A stretch of DNA of 24,517 bases, from the IMG/VR virus record IMGVR_UViG_3300031787_000802, positions 1 to 24,517 of that record. The stretch is one strand, 5' to 3'. Every line of letters begins with the position of its first letter. Within the stretch, counting starts at the first letter, position 1. Shown here piece by piece: positions 15,060 to 22,452 of the stretch. Origin of the DNA: a virus. The notes beneath the pieces are model-generated. The model did not search any database. It was not told the DNA's origin and saw nothing but the letters and a program-made list of their open reading frames with translations. The translations under genes were made by a program, and so were the position numbers.

Positions 15060-16286
15060 TCAGGTGGTCCCGACGAGGAAGTTGCCGTTCTTGCCCGGCG
15101 CGTAGCAGACGAGGTTCCCGCGGCTCACGACGCGGAGCTCGACGGCATCGGAGGCCGCGACCCGGAGGTACGGCATCCCGTCGTCGTCGAGGAAGTCGAC
15201 CAGGTCGCCCATGGTGCAGAGCTTCCAGGTGTCGATCTGCCCGGCGAGGAAGCGCCCCTTCGGAGCGTTCGGATCGCCGATGATCTTGCAGATCCCGCCG
15301 GGGCCGCCGACCTTGATCGCCTCGATGCCGACGCCGACTTCGGTCTCGACGCGCTCGGTCATCAGCGTGCCGCGAGCCTGCAGGGCGAAGGACAGGTTCA
15401 GCCAGTCCTCGAGGTTGAGCACGCCGAAGTCGCCGTCCGACTCTTCGACCGCGAGCACCTTGAGCGCCTTCTGGATGCCCTCGACGATGGGGAGCGCCGA
15501 GTAGTCGCCGCGCATGCCGCCGAGGCGGCTGTCGAGCGACCGGTTGACCCCGTAGAAGGTGGTCGCGCTGGGAGCGCTGTCGGGCACCCAGGAGCGGAAG
15601 CCGTCCCACACCAGGCCGAAGTCGCCGTCGCGGAAGATGTAGTCGTTCACCGCCACGGTGGCGATGCCGGCCGACCAGTTGCCCGACGCGGTCAGCGTGC
15701 CCGCCGAGCGGTCGACTGCCGTCAGCGTCACGGAGCCTGCGCGCGCAGAGCCCGACGTGCCGTCGGTCGCCGAGGTCTTGAGAACCATCCCCGGCTCGAA
15801 GTAGACGACGTCGAAGGGGTTCGCGAGGGTGATGGTGGCCGAGCCGACGGTCGAGCCCGCGCTGATCTGCCCGAGCGCGCCGCCGGAGTTGCCGAACAGG
15901 TAGCGCAGCAGCGACCGGCGGACGGTCGTCATCGCGCCCTGGATCTGGAAGTCGAGCGTGTCGATGAACGAGCCGGCGTCGCGGCTGCCCTTCTTGATCG
16001 CCTCGCCGGTGATCTGGCCGAAGCCGTAGTAGTTCTTGGTGGTGACCTTGAACGCGCTCTGGCGGGTGCCGTCGACGTTGCCCTGCGCGGTCGCGAACGT
16101 CGCGCCGACCGACTGCGGGTTGCCGTAGACGACCGGGACCTTGATCGCCTCGCCGAACGCGAGATCCTGGTCCTTGGGGATGAGGGCGAGGAAGGGGGCC
16201 TTCTTGTAGAAGGTGTCGACGGGGAGGCCGGAGGGGTACCGCTCCTTGAGAACGGCCTGGATTCCTGCGAAGTCCAACACGGGCAT
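15060..16286 (-). CDS. Major capsid protein (HK97-fold type)
   Basis: 408 residues. The ATG at 16286 follows a perfect hairpin, and its only Shine-Dalgarno-like sequence, AAGGA, sits in the hairpin's loop and 3' arm. The N-terminal region (FAGIQAVLKERYPSGLPVDT) and the YYGFGQITGEAIKKGS segment (residues 86-101) are typical of this capsid group. Residues about 145-222 (FDVVYFEPGMVLKTS, VTLTAVDRSAGTLTASGNW, YIFRDGDF) look like an inserted beta domain, as in P22-like I-domains. The C-terminal part (ALKVLAVEESDGDFGVLNLE, GKNGNFLVGT) is the P- and A-domain region. It is preceded by a scaffold-type gene and followed by small head proteins. Shell formation is family knowledge; the insertion domain is inferred from strand patterns. 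Confidence 0.88.
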   Translation of the reverse strand: MPVLDFAGIQAVLKERYPSGLPVDTFYKKAPFLALIPKDQDLAFGEAIKVPVVYGNPQSVGATFATAQGNVDGTRQSAFKVTTKNYYGFGQITGEAIKKGSRDAGSFIDTLDFQIQGAMTTVRRSLLRYLFGNSGGALGQISAGSTVGSATITLANPFDVVYFEPGMVLKTSATDGTSGSARAGSVTLTAVDRSAGTLTASGNWSAGIATVAVNDYIFRDGDFGLVWDGFRSWVPDSAPSATTFYGVNRSLDSRLGGMRGDYSALPIVEGIQKALKVLAVEESDGDFGVLNLEDWLNLSFALQARGTLMTERVETEVGVGIEAIKVGGPGGICKIIGDPNAPKGRFLAGQIDTWKLCTMGDLVDFLDDDGMPYLRVAASDAVELRVVSRGNLVCYAPGKNGNFLVGTT

Positions 16287-16287
16287 G

Positions 16288-16314
16288 GTGAGTCAGTCCT
16301 TGGGACTGACTCAC
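16288..16314 (-). promoter_or_regulatory. Perfect 12-bp-stem hairpin in the capsid leader
   Basis: Plus-strand GTGAGTCAGTCC (16288-16299), TTG, GGACTGACTCAC (16303-16314) is a perfect inverted repeat with a 3-base loop. It fills most of the 38-base gap between the scaffold stop and the capsid ATG, the longest minus-strand gap except the one holding the lipoprotein. In the mRNA the loop is CAA. AAGGA spans loop and 3' arm, so the likely ribosome binding site is partly paired. The stem ends one base before AUG. No U-tract follows on either strand, so a terminator is unlikely. Translational control, RNA processing, mRNA stabilisation or a protein-binding dyad (TGAGTCA core) are possible. Confidence 0.85.
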
Positions 16315-16324
16315 GAGCTCGCGA

Positions 16325-17260
16325 TCAGCCCCGTGTGCGTGCGGGCTTCGTCGACAACTCCTGCAGCTTGGAAATCGCGGCCAGTCGTGCGGCCCGATCG
16401 CGCTGTGCCGGAGTCATCGGCTTGTCCCCGCTCGCGGTTGTGGCGGGAGCCGCGGACCTCGAGCCAGCGACAGCGCTGGTGATGGTGCGCGGCGGCGGGT
16501 TGCCCGGACTCGCTGGGGGCTCGGTGGACTGGACTGCCCCGAAGCCGAGACGCTTCGCGACCCTCTCATTCTGTCGGAGCTTCTCCCAGCGAGCAAGCAC
16601 CATGCGATCGATCTCGGCCGCTGCCTCGCGCGCGCACGCCGCAGGGTCGTTGACGTCGAGGCCCTTTTCCCGAGCCACAGACGGCCACTCCGAGCCTGCC
16701 CAGGACATGATCCATCGCTGGGCAGCCTTGGGGTCGCGCCGCAGTTCCTCGGCCGCCAGAGCGGCCTCTTCGCTGGCCTCCGCCGCCTTGAGGACCTCGC
16801 GATACGCCGCGGCGCTCGTAGCCTCCTCCCGAGTGACTCGCTCGGACTTCTGCGCTTCCTCGAAGCGCTGCTGCTGCGCGGCCAGCGTCTGGCGGAGCTC
16901 GAGAATCTGCCGCTCGAGCTGCGACTCCTTCGTGTCCCCGGCGATGCGCCGCGCGAACTGCTCCGGCGGTTCGCCTGCTGCCCGAGACAGCCACGCTCGC
17001 GGGTCCTTGGCCTTGAGGTCGTCGAGCTCGCGCTGTGCGGCTTCGCGGGCCTCGCGGTCCTTCGCCAGGTCGGCCTCCCGCCGCTGGAACGCGGTGAGCT
17101 GAGCCTTCACCTCGCGGAGCTCGCGGGCGGCCTTGAGCGCCTCGGCCTTGAGAGACCGGATCTCCGGCGTCTCCTCGGCAGCCTTGGCTTCCTGCGGCTT
17201 CTGGTCGGGCGCGGGCTGCGCGTCGGTCTGCTGCGCAGTGGACTGGGTCTCTTCGGTCAT
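16325..17260 (-). CDS. Capsid scaffolding-type protein
   Basis: 311 residues from the ATG at 17260. GAGGGA lies 3-5 bases upstream, and the longer frame beyond it crosses the portal gene's end, so it is rejected. The N-terminus is Gln/Glu/Pro-rich (MTEETQSTAQQTDAQPAPDQ). Residues about 25-190 are one long charged helical region (IRSLKAEALKAARELREVKA, LERQILELRQTLAAQQQRFE) of coiled-coil character. The C-terminus is Pro/Ser/Ala-rich and ends in a basic helix (TPAQRDRAARLAAISKLQEL). A coiled-coil acidic protein with a basic C-terminal helix between portal and capsid genes is the classical scaffold layout, the basic end contacting the capsid. No protease motif is seen. Function is inferred from layout and position. 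Confidence 0.82.
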   Translation of the reverse strand: MTEETQSTAQQTDAQPAPDQKPQEAKAAEETPEIRSLKAEALKAARELREVKAQLTAFQRREADLAKDREAREAAQRELDDLKAKDPRAWLSRAAGEPPEQFARRIAGDTKESQLERQILELRQTLAAQQQRFEEAQKSERVTREEATSAAAYREVLKAAEASEEAALAAEELRRDPKAAQRWIMSWAGSEWPSVAREKGLDVNDPAACAREAAAEIDRMVLARWEKLRQNERVAKRLGFGAVQSTEPPASPGNPPPRTITSAVAGSRSAAPATTASGDKPMTPAQRDRAARLAAISKLQELSTKPARTRG

Positions 17261-17267
17261 CGGTCCC

Positions 17268-19076
17268 TCATGCGGTCGCCACGGCGGGCCCCGTGCCCGG
17301 TGGCGCCATCGGCGGTTGCGCGGCCTCTTGGGCGCGGCGGAGCATGTCCATCCCCTGGTCGATGTAGCGGCGAAGCGACTCGAGGACCGTGTCCGGAGCT
17401 CCATCGGCCCGTTCGCGCAGGTAGACCGCCTGCGCATAGGCAACGGCGGGCGCGAGGTTCACCCGCGGCTCCATCGGCTCGAAGCCCTCCTCGTCGAGGA
17501 TGAGTTCGACCTGCTTGCGGACGTAGTCGAGGCTCGCGGACGCGAGCGTGGCGTCCTCCTCGAGGTCCGGCATGTCGAGCAGGTCTCGGGCCTTCTCGGG
17601 CGTGATGAGACCCGCCGCCATGTACTCCTGCACAGCCTGTTTCCGCGCGGCGGGCGTCTGCGGCAGCATCGAGACCGGGAAGCACTGCAGCGTGAAATCG
17701 TCCTCCTGCAGCTTGAGGTCACTCCACTTCACGCGGCGATTGCCTCGCCGCTCCATGGTGTCGACCTCATAGCCGGGGATCTCGTTCGCCAGGTCGATGC
17801 AGACGCGGGCAGCCTGGATCGCGAAGTCCTCGACGCGCCGCCCGGGGATGATGAACCGCTCGGACTCGATGTCGTGGTACTCGCGCAGGGCCACCGCAGC
17901 GTCCAGTCCGGCCGGCTTCATGCTCGAGGCGGACAGTTGCGAGACGTTCATCAGCTCGTACCCCCACCGGATGCGCTCCTGCACCTGGGAGTAGACCTCC
18001 TGCGGCATGATCGGGGCGACCAACCGCGTCGGCGGCTGCGTCCCGCCCATGTACCGCACGGTCGCGCCGGGCATGTTCGTCAGGTGCTCCTCGATCACGG
18101 TCGACTGAGAGTCGACATACGTGATCGGCGTCGCGTGCAGCTTCGTGTTCGCCTGGATGCACTGCAGGAGCGAGTTGATCTCGTACTGCAGCCCGTAGAG
18201 CCTCAGAGCTCCACCGCGCCCCCAGAACCCGGTGGGCGGAACCTCCCATCGGAAGAACGCGAACGGGAACCGCCTCGAGGCCCACTCCTCGTCCAGCAGC
18301 GTTCCGCCATCGACGCAGATCACGTGCCGTCCCGGCTCGCCGTCGCACCCCAGGTGCCACGCCTCGATCACCTGCACGACGTCGGCGCCCTCCATGTCGC
18401 GGTCGTAGCGGCCGATCGACGGATCCGGGGCGGTGTCCCCGTTCGCCTTCGTTGCCTGGATCGCGCGCGTACGCTCGGACGCCCCGGTCCCGTGCCCGAA
18501 GCGGTCGAGCAGCGCCTGGCGGTCGACCTGGCAGCGCTGAAACAGCGTGGTGGGCTGCCCCCGCTCGGCCTCCCACGGCGGCACGTGGAGCTCCCAGAGC
18601 AGCGCTCGCTCGCACCGGATGCGCTTGTCGTCGACGACGAACTTCACCGCGCTGGTGCCGCAGTTGACGCCCTCCTTCACGGCCTCGGCGAACTGACCAT
18701 AGAAGCCCGAGGCGTGCAGCACGCCCTTGGCGAACTTGTTCCGCCGCTTCGTTGCGCGACGAACCTTGTAGTCCGCACCGTTCGTCACGAACTCGGGAGC
18801 CGGCAGCGACTTCACGAGCTTGGCCGTGATGGTGTCGACGACGGACTGCACGACGTTGTAGCGCATGAGCTCGTCGGCAGCCTCGACCCATCGGCGCTGG
18901 CGGCCCATCCGGCGCAGGGAGTGCCACTTGCGGCCGTCGTACAGTCGCCAGGACGTCAACAGGTCCGAGAACCGCCACCCCTCGCGCTCTGCGACGAACG
19001 TCGCCGAGGCCACGACGTCCTTGTGCGCCTGGTTCTTCGGCGCGAGCCACCACCGGTGTTCGATCTTCACGGGCAT
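17268..19076 (-). CDS. Portal protein
   Basis: 602 residues from the ATG at 19076. An ATG at 19082 adds two residues, but GGAGG at 19084-19088 sits one base from it and 7 from 19076, so the second is preferred. The N-terminal part is basic and Trp-rich (WRFSDLLTSWRLYDGRKWHS). The middle carries VVQSVVDTITAKLVKSLPAP and GVNCGTSAVKFVVDD, the wing/stem strands of podovirus portals. The segment WGYELMNVSQLSASSMKPAG (near residue 400) resembles the loop before the long portal helix, and REYHDIESERFIIPGRRVED follows. It ends in a Pro/Ala-rich tail. The position between the terminase and scaffold genes supports the call. It forms the dodecameric ring through which DNA enters and leaves the head (family knowledge). 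Confidence 0.85.
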   Translation of the reverse strand: MPVKIEHRWWLAPKNQAHKDVVASATFVAEREGWRFSDLLTSWRLYDGRKWHSLRRMGRQRRWVEAADELMRYNVVQSVVDTITAKLVKSLPAPEFVTNGADYKVRRATKRRNKFAKGVLHASGFYGQFAEAVKEGVNCGTSAVKFVVDDKRIRCERALLWELHVPPWEAERGQPTTLFQRCQVDRQALLDRFGHGTGASERTRAIQATKANGDTAPDPSIGRYDRDMEGADVVQVIEAWHLGCDGEPGRHVICVDGGTLLDEEWASRRFPFAFFRWEVPPTGFWGRGGALRLYGLQYEINSLLQCIQANTKLHATPITYVDSQSTVIEEHLTNMPGATVRYMGGTQPPTRLVAPIMPQEVYSQVQERIRWGYELMNVSQLSASSMKPAGLDAAVALREYHDIESERFIIPGRRVEDFAIQAARVCIDLANEIPGYEVDTMERRGNRRVKWSDLKLQEDDFTLQCFPVSMLPQTPAARKQAVQEYMAAGLITPEKARDLLDMPDLEEDATLASASLDYVRKQVELILDEEGFEPMEPRVNLAPAVAYAQAVYLRERADGAPDTVLESLRRYIDQGMDMLRRAQEAAQPPMAPPGTGPAVATA

Positions 19077-19078
19077 CG

Positions 19079-19342
19079 TCATTCCTCCGGAGGCTCGGGC
19101 GCGAACAGCACGCGCTCGACGTCGCTCGCTCCGACGAGCTCGAACGGAGCGCTGGCCGCGCTCGTGGCCATCGGAGCAGGGCCCATCACGACCGAGGCCG
19201 AGAGGTCCACCCCGCCCGCCGATACGCGAACCTGGATCTGCCGCGCTCCGCGAGAGTGCATGTCGTCGACGAAGTCCGTTACCAGTTGGCGAACGGATCG
19301 CGCTTCCTGGACTCGTGCTTCGCTCTCACTCGCTGCTCCCAT
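19079..19342 (-). CDS. 87-residue phage protein overlapping the large terminase gene, unknown function
   Basis: 87 residues from the ATG at 19342, overlapping the large terminase end by 64 bases in another frame. The start is chosen because GAGGAG at 19348-19353 lies 5 bases upstream; a longer frame only shadows the terminase. An inner ATG at 19258 has no good ribosome binding site. The N-terminus is charged and helical (ESEARVQEARSVRQLVTDFV). The remainder is beta-like (ARQIQVRVSAGGVDLSASVV) and ends in an acidic LFAPEPPEE. It lies between terminase and portal genes, where many phages carry small packaging or portal-associated proteins. No family is recognised. Confidence 0.68.
   Translation of the reverse strand: MGAASESEARVQEARSVRQLVTDFVDDMHSRGARQIQVRVSAGGVDLSASVVMGPAPMATSAASAPFELVGASDVERVLFAPEPPEE
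19084..19088 (-). promoter_or_regulatory. Ribosome binding site GGAGG that selects the portal start
   Basis: GGAGG on the minus strand lies inside the last codons of the 87-residue gene. It is 7 bases from the ATG at 19076 but only one base from the ATG at 19082, so it favours the inner start. Confidence 0.7.
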
Positions 19343-20664
19343 GCTTGCTCCTCGGTCGGCGGCTCGGCCGCTTTGCGGTGCGCGGCCCGCCACGACTGAG
19401 TCGCACGCCACCCGTACAGGAGCGCGTCGGTGCAGTGGTTGGGCTGCGTCTTGTCGTTGTCCAGGCCGCCCGGAGCCCACTGCAGGGCTTCCAGTTCCTC
19501 GACGAGCATAGCGCACTCGTCGTCGAGTAGCACCACCTCTCCCCGCTCGAGCGCGCCATTGAGGAGCTTCCGAAATCCGAGCTTGTTCGCTTTCTCGGCG
19601 GGCTCGACTGGAATCAGATACCTCGACCGCATCTCGTTGGCGTATCCCGAACCCAGGGCGCCGACGTCCATCACCACGCGGCACTCCGGATAGAGGCTGA
19701 GCACCGACCGGATCCGCTCGGCAATGGTGGATGGGATGAGCCCGGCCTCCGCCCACCCCTTCACCACCACCGACCGGGTGTCGTGCTGAGACCAGAACAA
19801 CAGGCAGAACGCCGTCGTGGGCTTGATCTCGCTGCTGCCCAAGTCGACCGCGAGCACCGGATACCAACCGTCGAGGCGCGGGAGCTCCTCGAGGAGGTTC
19901 CGGCCACGCTCGAACCGGTACACGAGCCCTTCGCCGGAGTCGATCCACTGGCCGTCCCGGAGCTGCTGCCGCGTGACGTCGTCGAGCAGCGACAGGTTCC
20001 GCTCGTACTCCTCGCGGTTCAAGTGCGGGTTGTCGTCGAGGCGCGCCGGCACGAATGCCCGCGACGGGTCGCCAGGCGCCACGAAGCGACGCTTGACCCA
20101 GCCGTGGCCGATGCCGCCCGGATTCGTCGCGGCGCGCATCCCGAGCGGGGTCGTGTCGCCAGTGCGACGTCGGAGCCGGCTCAAGAGGTACCGATACGGC
20201 TGCTCGGGCCACTGCGTGAGCTCGTCGATCGCAATGCGGTGGAACTCGGCGCCCTGGTAGCGGTAGACGTCGGCAGGGGTCTCGCAAAACCCGAACTGCA
20301 GCCGAGCCCCGCTACCGAAGGTGAAGACCTTGCCGACCTCGGACCAGCGAACGTCCTGCCGACCCGCCAGCCACGACTTCGCTCGGTCCATGATCGCGCC
20401 GGGCAACGCGAGGTCGGGGAGCGTTCGGCGCAGCACGAGCCCGTGGAAGCCCGGGCGGTCGCACCAGCGGAGCATGTCCATCAGCAGGCAGTCGGACTTC
20501 CCTCCGCCGGCAGCCCCGCCGTACAGCGCCTCCAGCGTGTCGAGCTCGAGGAACCGAGCCTGGGGCGGCGTCGGGCGGTGCGGGCAGTACGGGATCCCGT
20601 CGCCGGCTTGCTTGGCACGCTGGGCCTCGATGCGAGCTCGCAACGATGTGAGCGGGTCGCTCAC
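19279..20664 (-). CDS. terL: Terminase large subunit (packaging ATPase and nuclease)
   Basis: 461 residues from a GTG at 20664, in a GTGA overlap with the acetyltransferase stop. The frame upstream only runs antisense-free through that gene and is not used. Walker A is YGGAAGGGKS (residues 48-57) and Walker B is HRIAIDELTQWP. The coupling motif region reads MRAATNPGGIGHGWVKRRFV, the usual TNPGG of this family. The RNase H-like nuclease has three acidic sites: VLAVDLGSSEIKPTTAF, CRVVMDVGALGSGYA and NHCTDALLYGW. Together these are a complete motor plus nuclease, so the gene is intact. The enzyme pumps DNA into the prohead and cuts concatemers, with the small subunit two genes upstream. The TerL assignment is firm; the packaging mode (cos, pac or terminal repeat) cannot be read here. 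Confidence 0.95.
   Translation of the reverse strand: MSDPLTSLRARIEAQRAKQAGDGIPYCPHRPTPPQARFLELDTLEALYGGAAGGGKSDCLLMDMLRWCDRPGFHGLVLRRTLPDLALPGAIMDRAKSWLAGRQDVRWSEVGKVFTFGSGARLQFGFCETPADVYRYQGAEFHRIAIDELTQWPEQPYRYLLSRLRRRTGDTTPLGMRAATNPGGIGHGWVKRRFVAPGDPSRAFVPARLDDNPHLNREEYERNLSLLDDVTRQQLRDGQWIDSGEGLVYRFERGRNLLEELPRLDGWYPVLAVDLGSSEIKPTTAFCLLFWSQHDTRSVVVKGWAEAGLIPSTIAERIRSVLSLYPECRVVMDVGALGSGYANEMRSRYLIPVEPAEKANKLGFRKLLNGALERGEVVLLDDECAMLVEELEALQWAPGGLDNDKTQPNHCTDALLYGWRATQSWRAAHRKAAEPPTEEQAWEQRVRAKHESRKRDPFANW
19348..19353 (-). promoter_or_regulatory. Ribosome binding site GAGGAG for the 87-residue gene
   Basis: GAGGAG on the minus strand, 5 bases before the ATG at 19342 and inside the large terminase coding sequence (Glu-Glu codons near its C-terminus). 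It decides the start of the overlapping gene. Confidence 0.65.
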
Positions 20665-21086
20665 GGGCGCCACTCGACGTGATGCCGGAGCGCCAGGACC
20701 TGCACGCTCGGCGTGAGCCACACGCACCGCTTCGGCACGCCGCCGCACACCTCGAGGACGAGGGCCCGGCCGATGCCCTGCCGCCGCCGCGTGTCGCGCA
20801 CGTAGACGTAGGCCAGCACCCCGGGCGAGCCGCACGCCCAGCCGTACAGGCGGTCCTCGTCGTCGACGTCGCAGGCCACCGCGATCCGATGCCGGCGCAT
20901 GTCCGACGCCACACGGCCGCGCAGGAGGTCCTTCCACTCGCGAGGCTTGGCGCCGGTCATGTCCCCGAGCTGCGAGCCCGACGACTCGGCCCACGAGCTC
21001 GCGATGTAGCCAGCGTCGCGGTCGACGCCGTCCCGGGCGAGCACGCCAGCCCGCAGCACCACCCCAGGCGCAACCTCGCGGGTCAC
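20661..21086 (-). CDS. GNAT-family N-acetyltransferase
   Basis: 141 residues from a GTG at 21086. It is joined to both neighbours by GTGA overlaps: its start overlaps the small terminase stop and its stop overlaps the large terminase start. The acetyl-CoA-binding motif A is AYVYVRDTRRRQGIGRAL (residues 92-109), with the R-x-x-G-I-G-R loop that holds the pyrophosphate. The earlier YIASSWAESS (27-36) is an N-terminal signature I recall from small phage-encoded GNAT proteins. The C-terminus is shorter than in full-length GNATs, so motif B (VWLTPSVQVLALRHH) is compact. The acceptor is unknown. It is cotranslated with the packaging enzymes, but a direct role in packaging is not implied. Confidence 0.85.
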   Translation of the reverse strand: MTREVAPGVVLRAGVLARDGVDRDAGYIASSWAESSGSQLGDMTGAKPREWKDLLRGRVASDMRRHRIAVACDVDDEDRLYGWACGSPGVLAYVYVRDTRRRQGIGRALVLEVCGGVPKRCVWLTPSVQVLALRHHVEWRP

Positions 21087-21592
21087 GAGCCGCCCCCAAG
21101 GCGGCGCACCATCGCCTCCCGCTGCTCTGGCGTCAGGAGCGCGATCGCGTCGTCGACGATGGACTCGGGCGAGTCGTCCGCCGGAGGCTTGAGCTCCACC
21201 GTCTGCTCCACCCGCCTCGCGTCCCCGTACTGGTCGCGGTCCCACTTGCTCAGCAGCCACTGCAGCGTCGAGGCCCGCACCTTCGCCACCGACGGGTCCT
21301 CGACCGTCTCGCCCAGGGCAATGGCGCGCAGGTCCGCCTCGAGGCGCTCCACCTTGGCCGCGTGCGCCGCCGCCAGGGCCTTGCCCCAGCCATCCGGGTC
21401 GTAGCGGCACCAGCCCACGAGCTGCCCGTGCGAGAAGCCGTACTCCGCCGTGATCGCTACCGCTGCCCCGCGCTCGGTGACGCCGGATGCGATGGCGTCG
21501 ACCCACTGCGCCAGAGCCCTCTCTCGAGGCGTCTCTGTTGTCGCGCCTGCGCGCGCGTTTGATGCGAGCTTCTGAGTCTTTTTCGCCCCCAT
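21083..21592 (-). CDS. terS: Terminase small subunit
   Basis: 169 residues from the ATG at 21592, which overlaps the stop of the 54-residue gene (ATGA); the longer frame is a shadow of upstream genes. The N-terminus is basic and Ala/Thr-rich. Residues about 24-62 form a helix-turn-helix-like region (ALAQWVDAIASGVTERGAAV, YGFSHGQLVGWCRYD), expected to bind packaging-site DNA. A coiled-coil stretch follows (LAAAHAAKVERLEADLRAIA). The segment STLQWLLSKWDRDQYGDARR, followed by VEQTVELKP, is a strong signature of the small terminase oligomerisation region in many phages. A short acidic C-terminus with LTPEQREAMVRRLGG ends it. It precedes terL with one gene between them. It recognises the genome end or pac site (family knowledge). 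Confidence 0.85.
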   Translation of the reverse strand: MGAKKTQKLASNARAGATTETPRERALAQWVDAIASGVTERGAAVAITAEYGFSHGQLVGWCRYDPDGWGKALAAAHAAKVERLEADLRAIALGETVEDPSVAKVRASTLQWLLSKWDRDQYGDARRVEQTVELKPPADDSPESIVDDAIALLTPEQREAMVRRLGGGS

Positions 21593-21756
21593 CACGACCT
21601 CTTCGGGCGCGTGAGCGTAAGTCGCACGTACCGACCGCCATCGCCGATCTCGACCACCGCCACGCGAGCTTTCAACCACTCGGGATAGCCTTCGAGCTCG
21701 CGCCGTGTCGCCTGCTCTCCGAGGGTCTGCACGGGCCCGTTGTAGAGCCACTCCAT
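21592..21756 (-). CDS. 54-residue protein between helicase loader and terminase, unknown function
   Basis: 54 residues. The ATG at 21756 overlaps the helicase loader stop and its own stop overlaps the small terminase ATG (both ATGA), which supports expression. It starts MEWLYNGPVQTLGEQATRRE and ends in a beta hairpin-like stretch (VAVVEIGDGGRYVRLTLTR) with a basic tail. The small size, basic end and paired strands would suit a nucleic-acid-binding or regulatory protein. I recognise no family. Confidence 0.65.
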   Translation of the reverse strand: MEWLYNGPVQTLGEQATRRELEGYPEWLKARVAVVEIGDGGRYVRLTLTRPKRS

Positions 21757-22451
21757 CAGACGCCGTCCCCGCGGAGGTCGACTCCGCCCACGTCGTGCAG
21801 CCCCTTGCCGTCCTGGTCCTTCCAGAGGACCTGCCCGAGGCGGCTCATGGTGCGCTTGTCGTAGTAGGCCGCCGCGAAGCGCGCGCGGATGGCCTCGGAG
21901 CGCTTGTTCGTCAGCGCGATGGTCGGAGTCGAGCGGCGCCTCCGCTGCTCGACGAACTCGTGCAGCGCCACACGAGCGTGCTCCGCCTGCCCCTTCTCCT
22001 CGAGGCCGACCTCGTCCAAGACCACCAGGTACTGCCCGCCCAACCGCGCCCACGCCGCAGCCGCGGACCGCACCGAGCGCTCCCTCTCGCGATAGATGCG
22101 GATCACGTCGAGGAAGCTCACGTACCGGCCGCCGAGCTCCGCGAGCGCGTGGGCCGCCGCGATGGTCTTGCCGACGCCTACCGGCCCACCGATCCAGACC
22201 CACGGAGCTCCGCCGGACTGCCACAGCGCCATCCATCGGCGCACCAAGCGCAGCGACTCGGTCTGCTTCGCGGTGCCGTCCAGAACGAGGGACTCGTCGC
22301 CCTCGGCGAGGTGACTCGTGATGCCGCTCGAACGCAGGTTCGCCCGCCGCGATTCGCGGTGCACTCGAGCCTCGTAGCGCTGGATCTCCTCATCGGACTT
22401 CGGGGTCGGGATGGTGCCGAGAACGTCAATCAGGGCCTGCGACAAGAACAT
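21756..22451 (-). CDS. DnaC-like helicase loader (AAA+ ATPase)
   Basis: 231 residues from the ATG at 22451; GGAGG lies 6 bases upstream, and an in-frame upstream ATG lies inside the preceding gene and is rejected. Walker A is GGPVGVGKT (residues 88-96). Walker B is YLVVLDEVGLEEK, with Asp146-Glu147. Sensor 1 is PTIALTNKR, Asn182. A basic RTMSRL segment near 200-205 is in the position of the arginine finger/sensor 2 motif. The N-terminal 70 residues are charged and helical, the part that binds the replicative helicase in DnaC/lambda P-like loaders. It lies directly after a lambda O-like initiator, as loaders often do. It would load the host DnaB helicase at the phage origin. The ATPase class is firm, the loader role is inferred. 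Confidence 0.85.
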   Translation of the reverse strand: MFLSQALIDVLGTIPTPKSDEEIQRYEARVHRESRRANLRSSGITSHLAEGDESLVLDGTAKQTESLRLVRRWMALWQSGGAPWVWIGGPVGVGKTIAAAHALAELGGRYVSFLDVIRIYRERERSVRSAAAAWARLGGQYLVVLDEVGLEEKGQAEHARVALHEFVEQRRRRSTPTIALTNKRSEAIRARFAAAYYDKRTMSRLGQVLWKDQDGKGLHDVGGVDLRGDGV

Positions 22452-22452
22452 A

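Noticed and set aside
14662-16314. Minus-strand frame of 550 codons running through the capsid gene
   Set aside because: Only its last 131 codons, from the ATG at 15057, form a plausible gene; the rest is a shifted reading of the capsid gene, and its start falls inside the hairpin.
16288-16314. Rho-independent terminator
   Set aside because: No run of T follows the stem on either strand, and the capsid start codon is one base away, so a leader structure is more likely.
17133-19511. Plus-strand open frame of 792 codons over portal and scaffold genes
   Set aside because: Antisense to recognisable portal and scaffold genes; the product has no fold-like pattern or motif.
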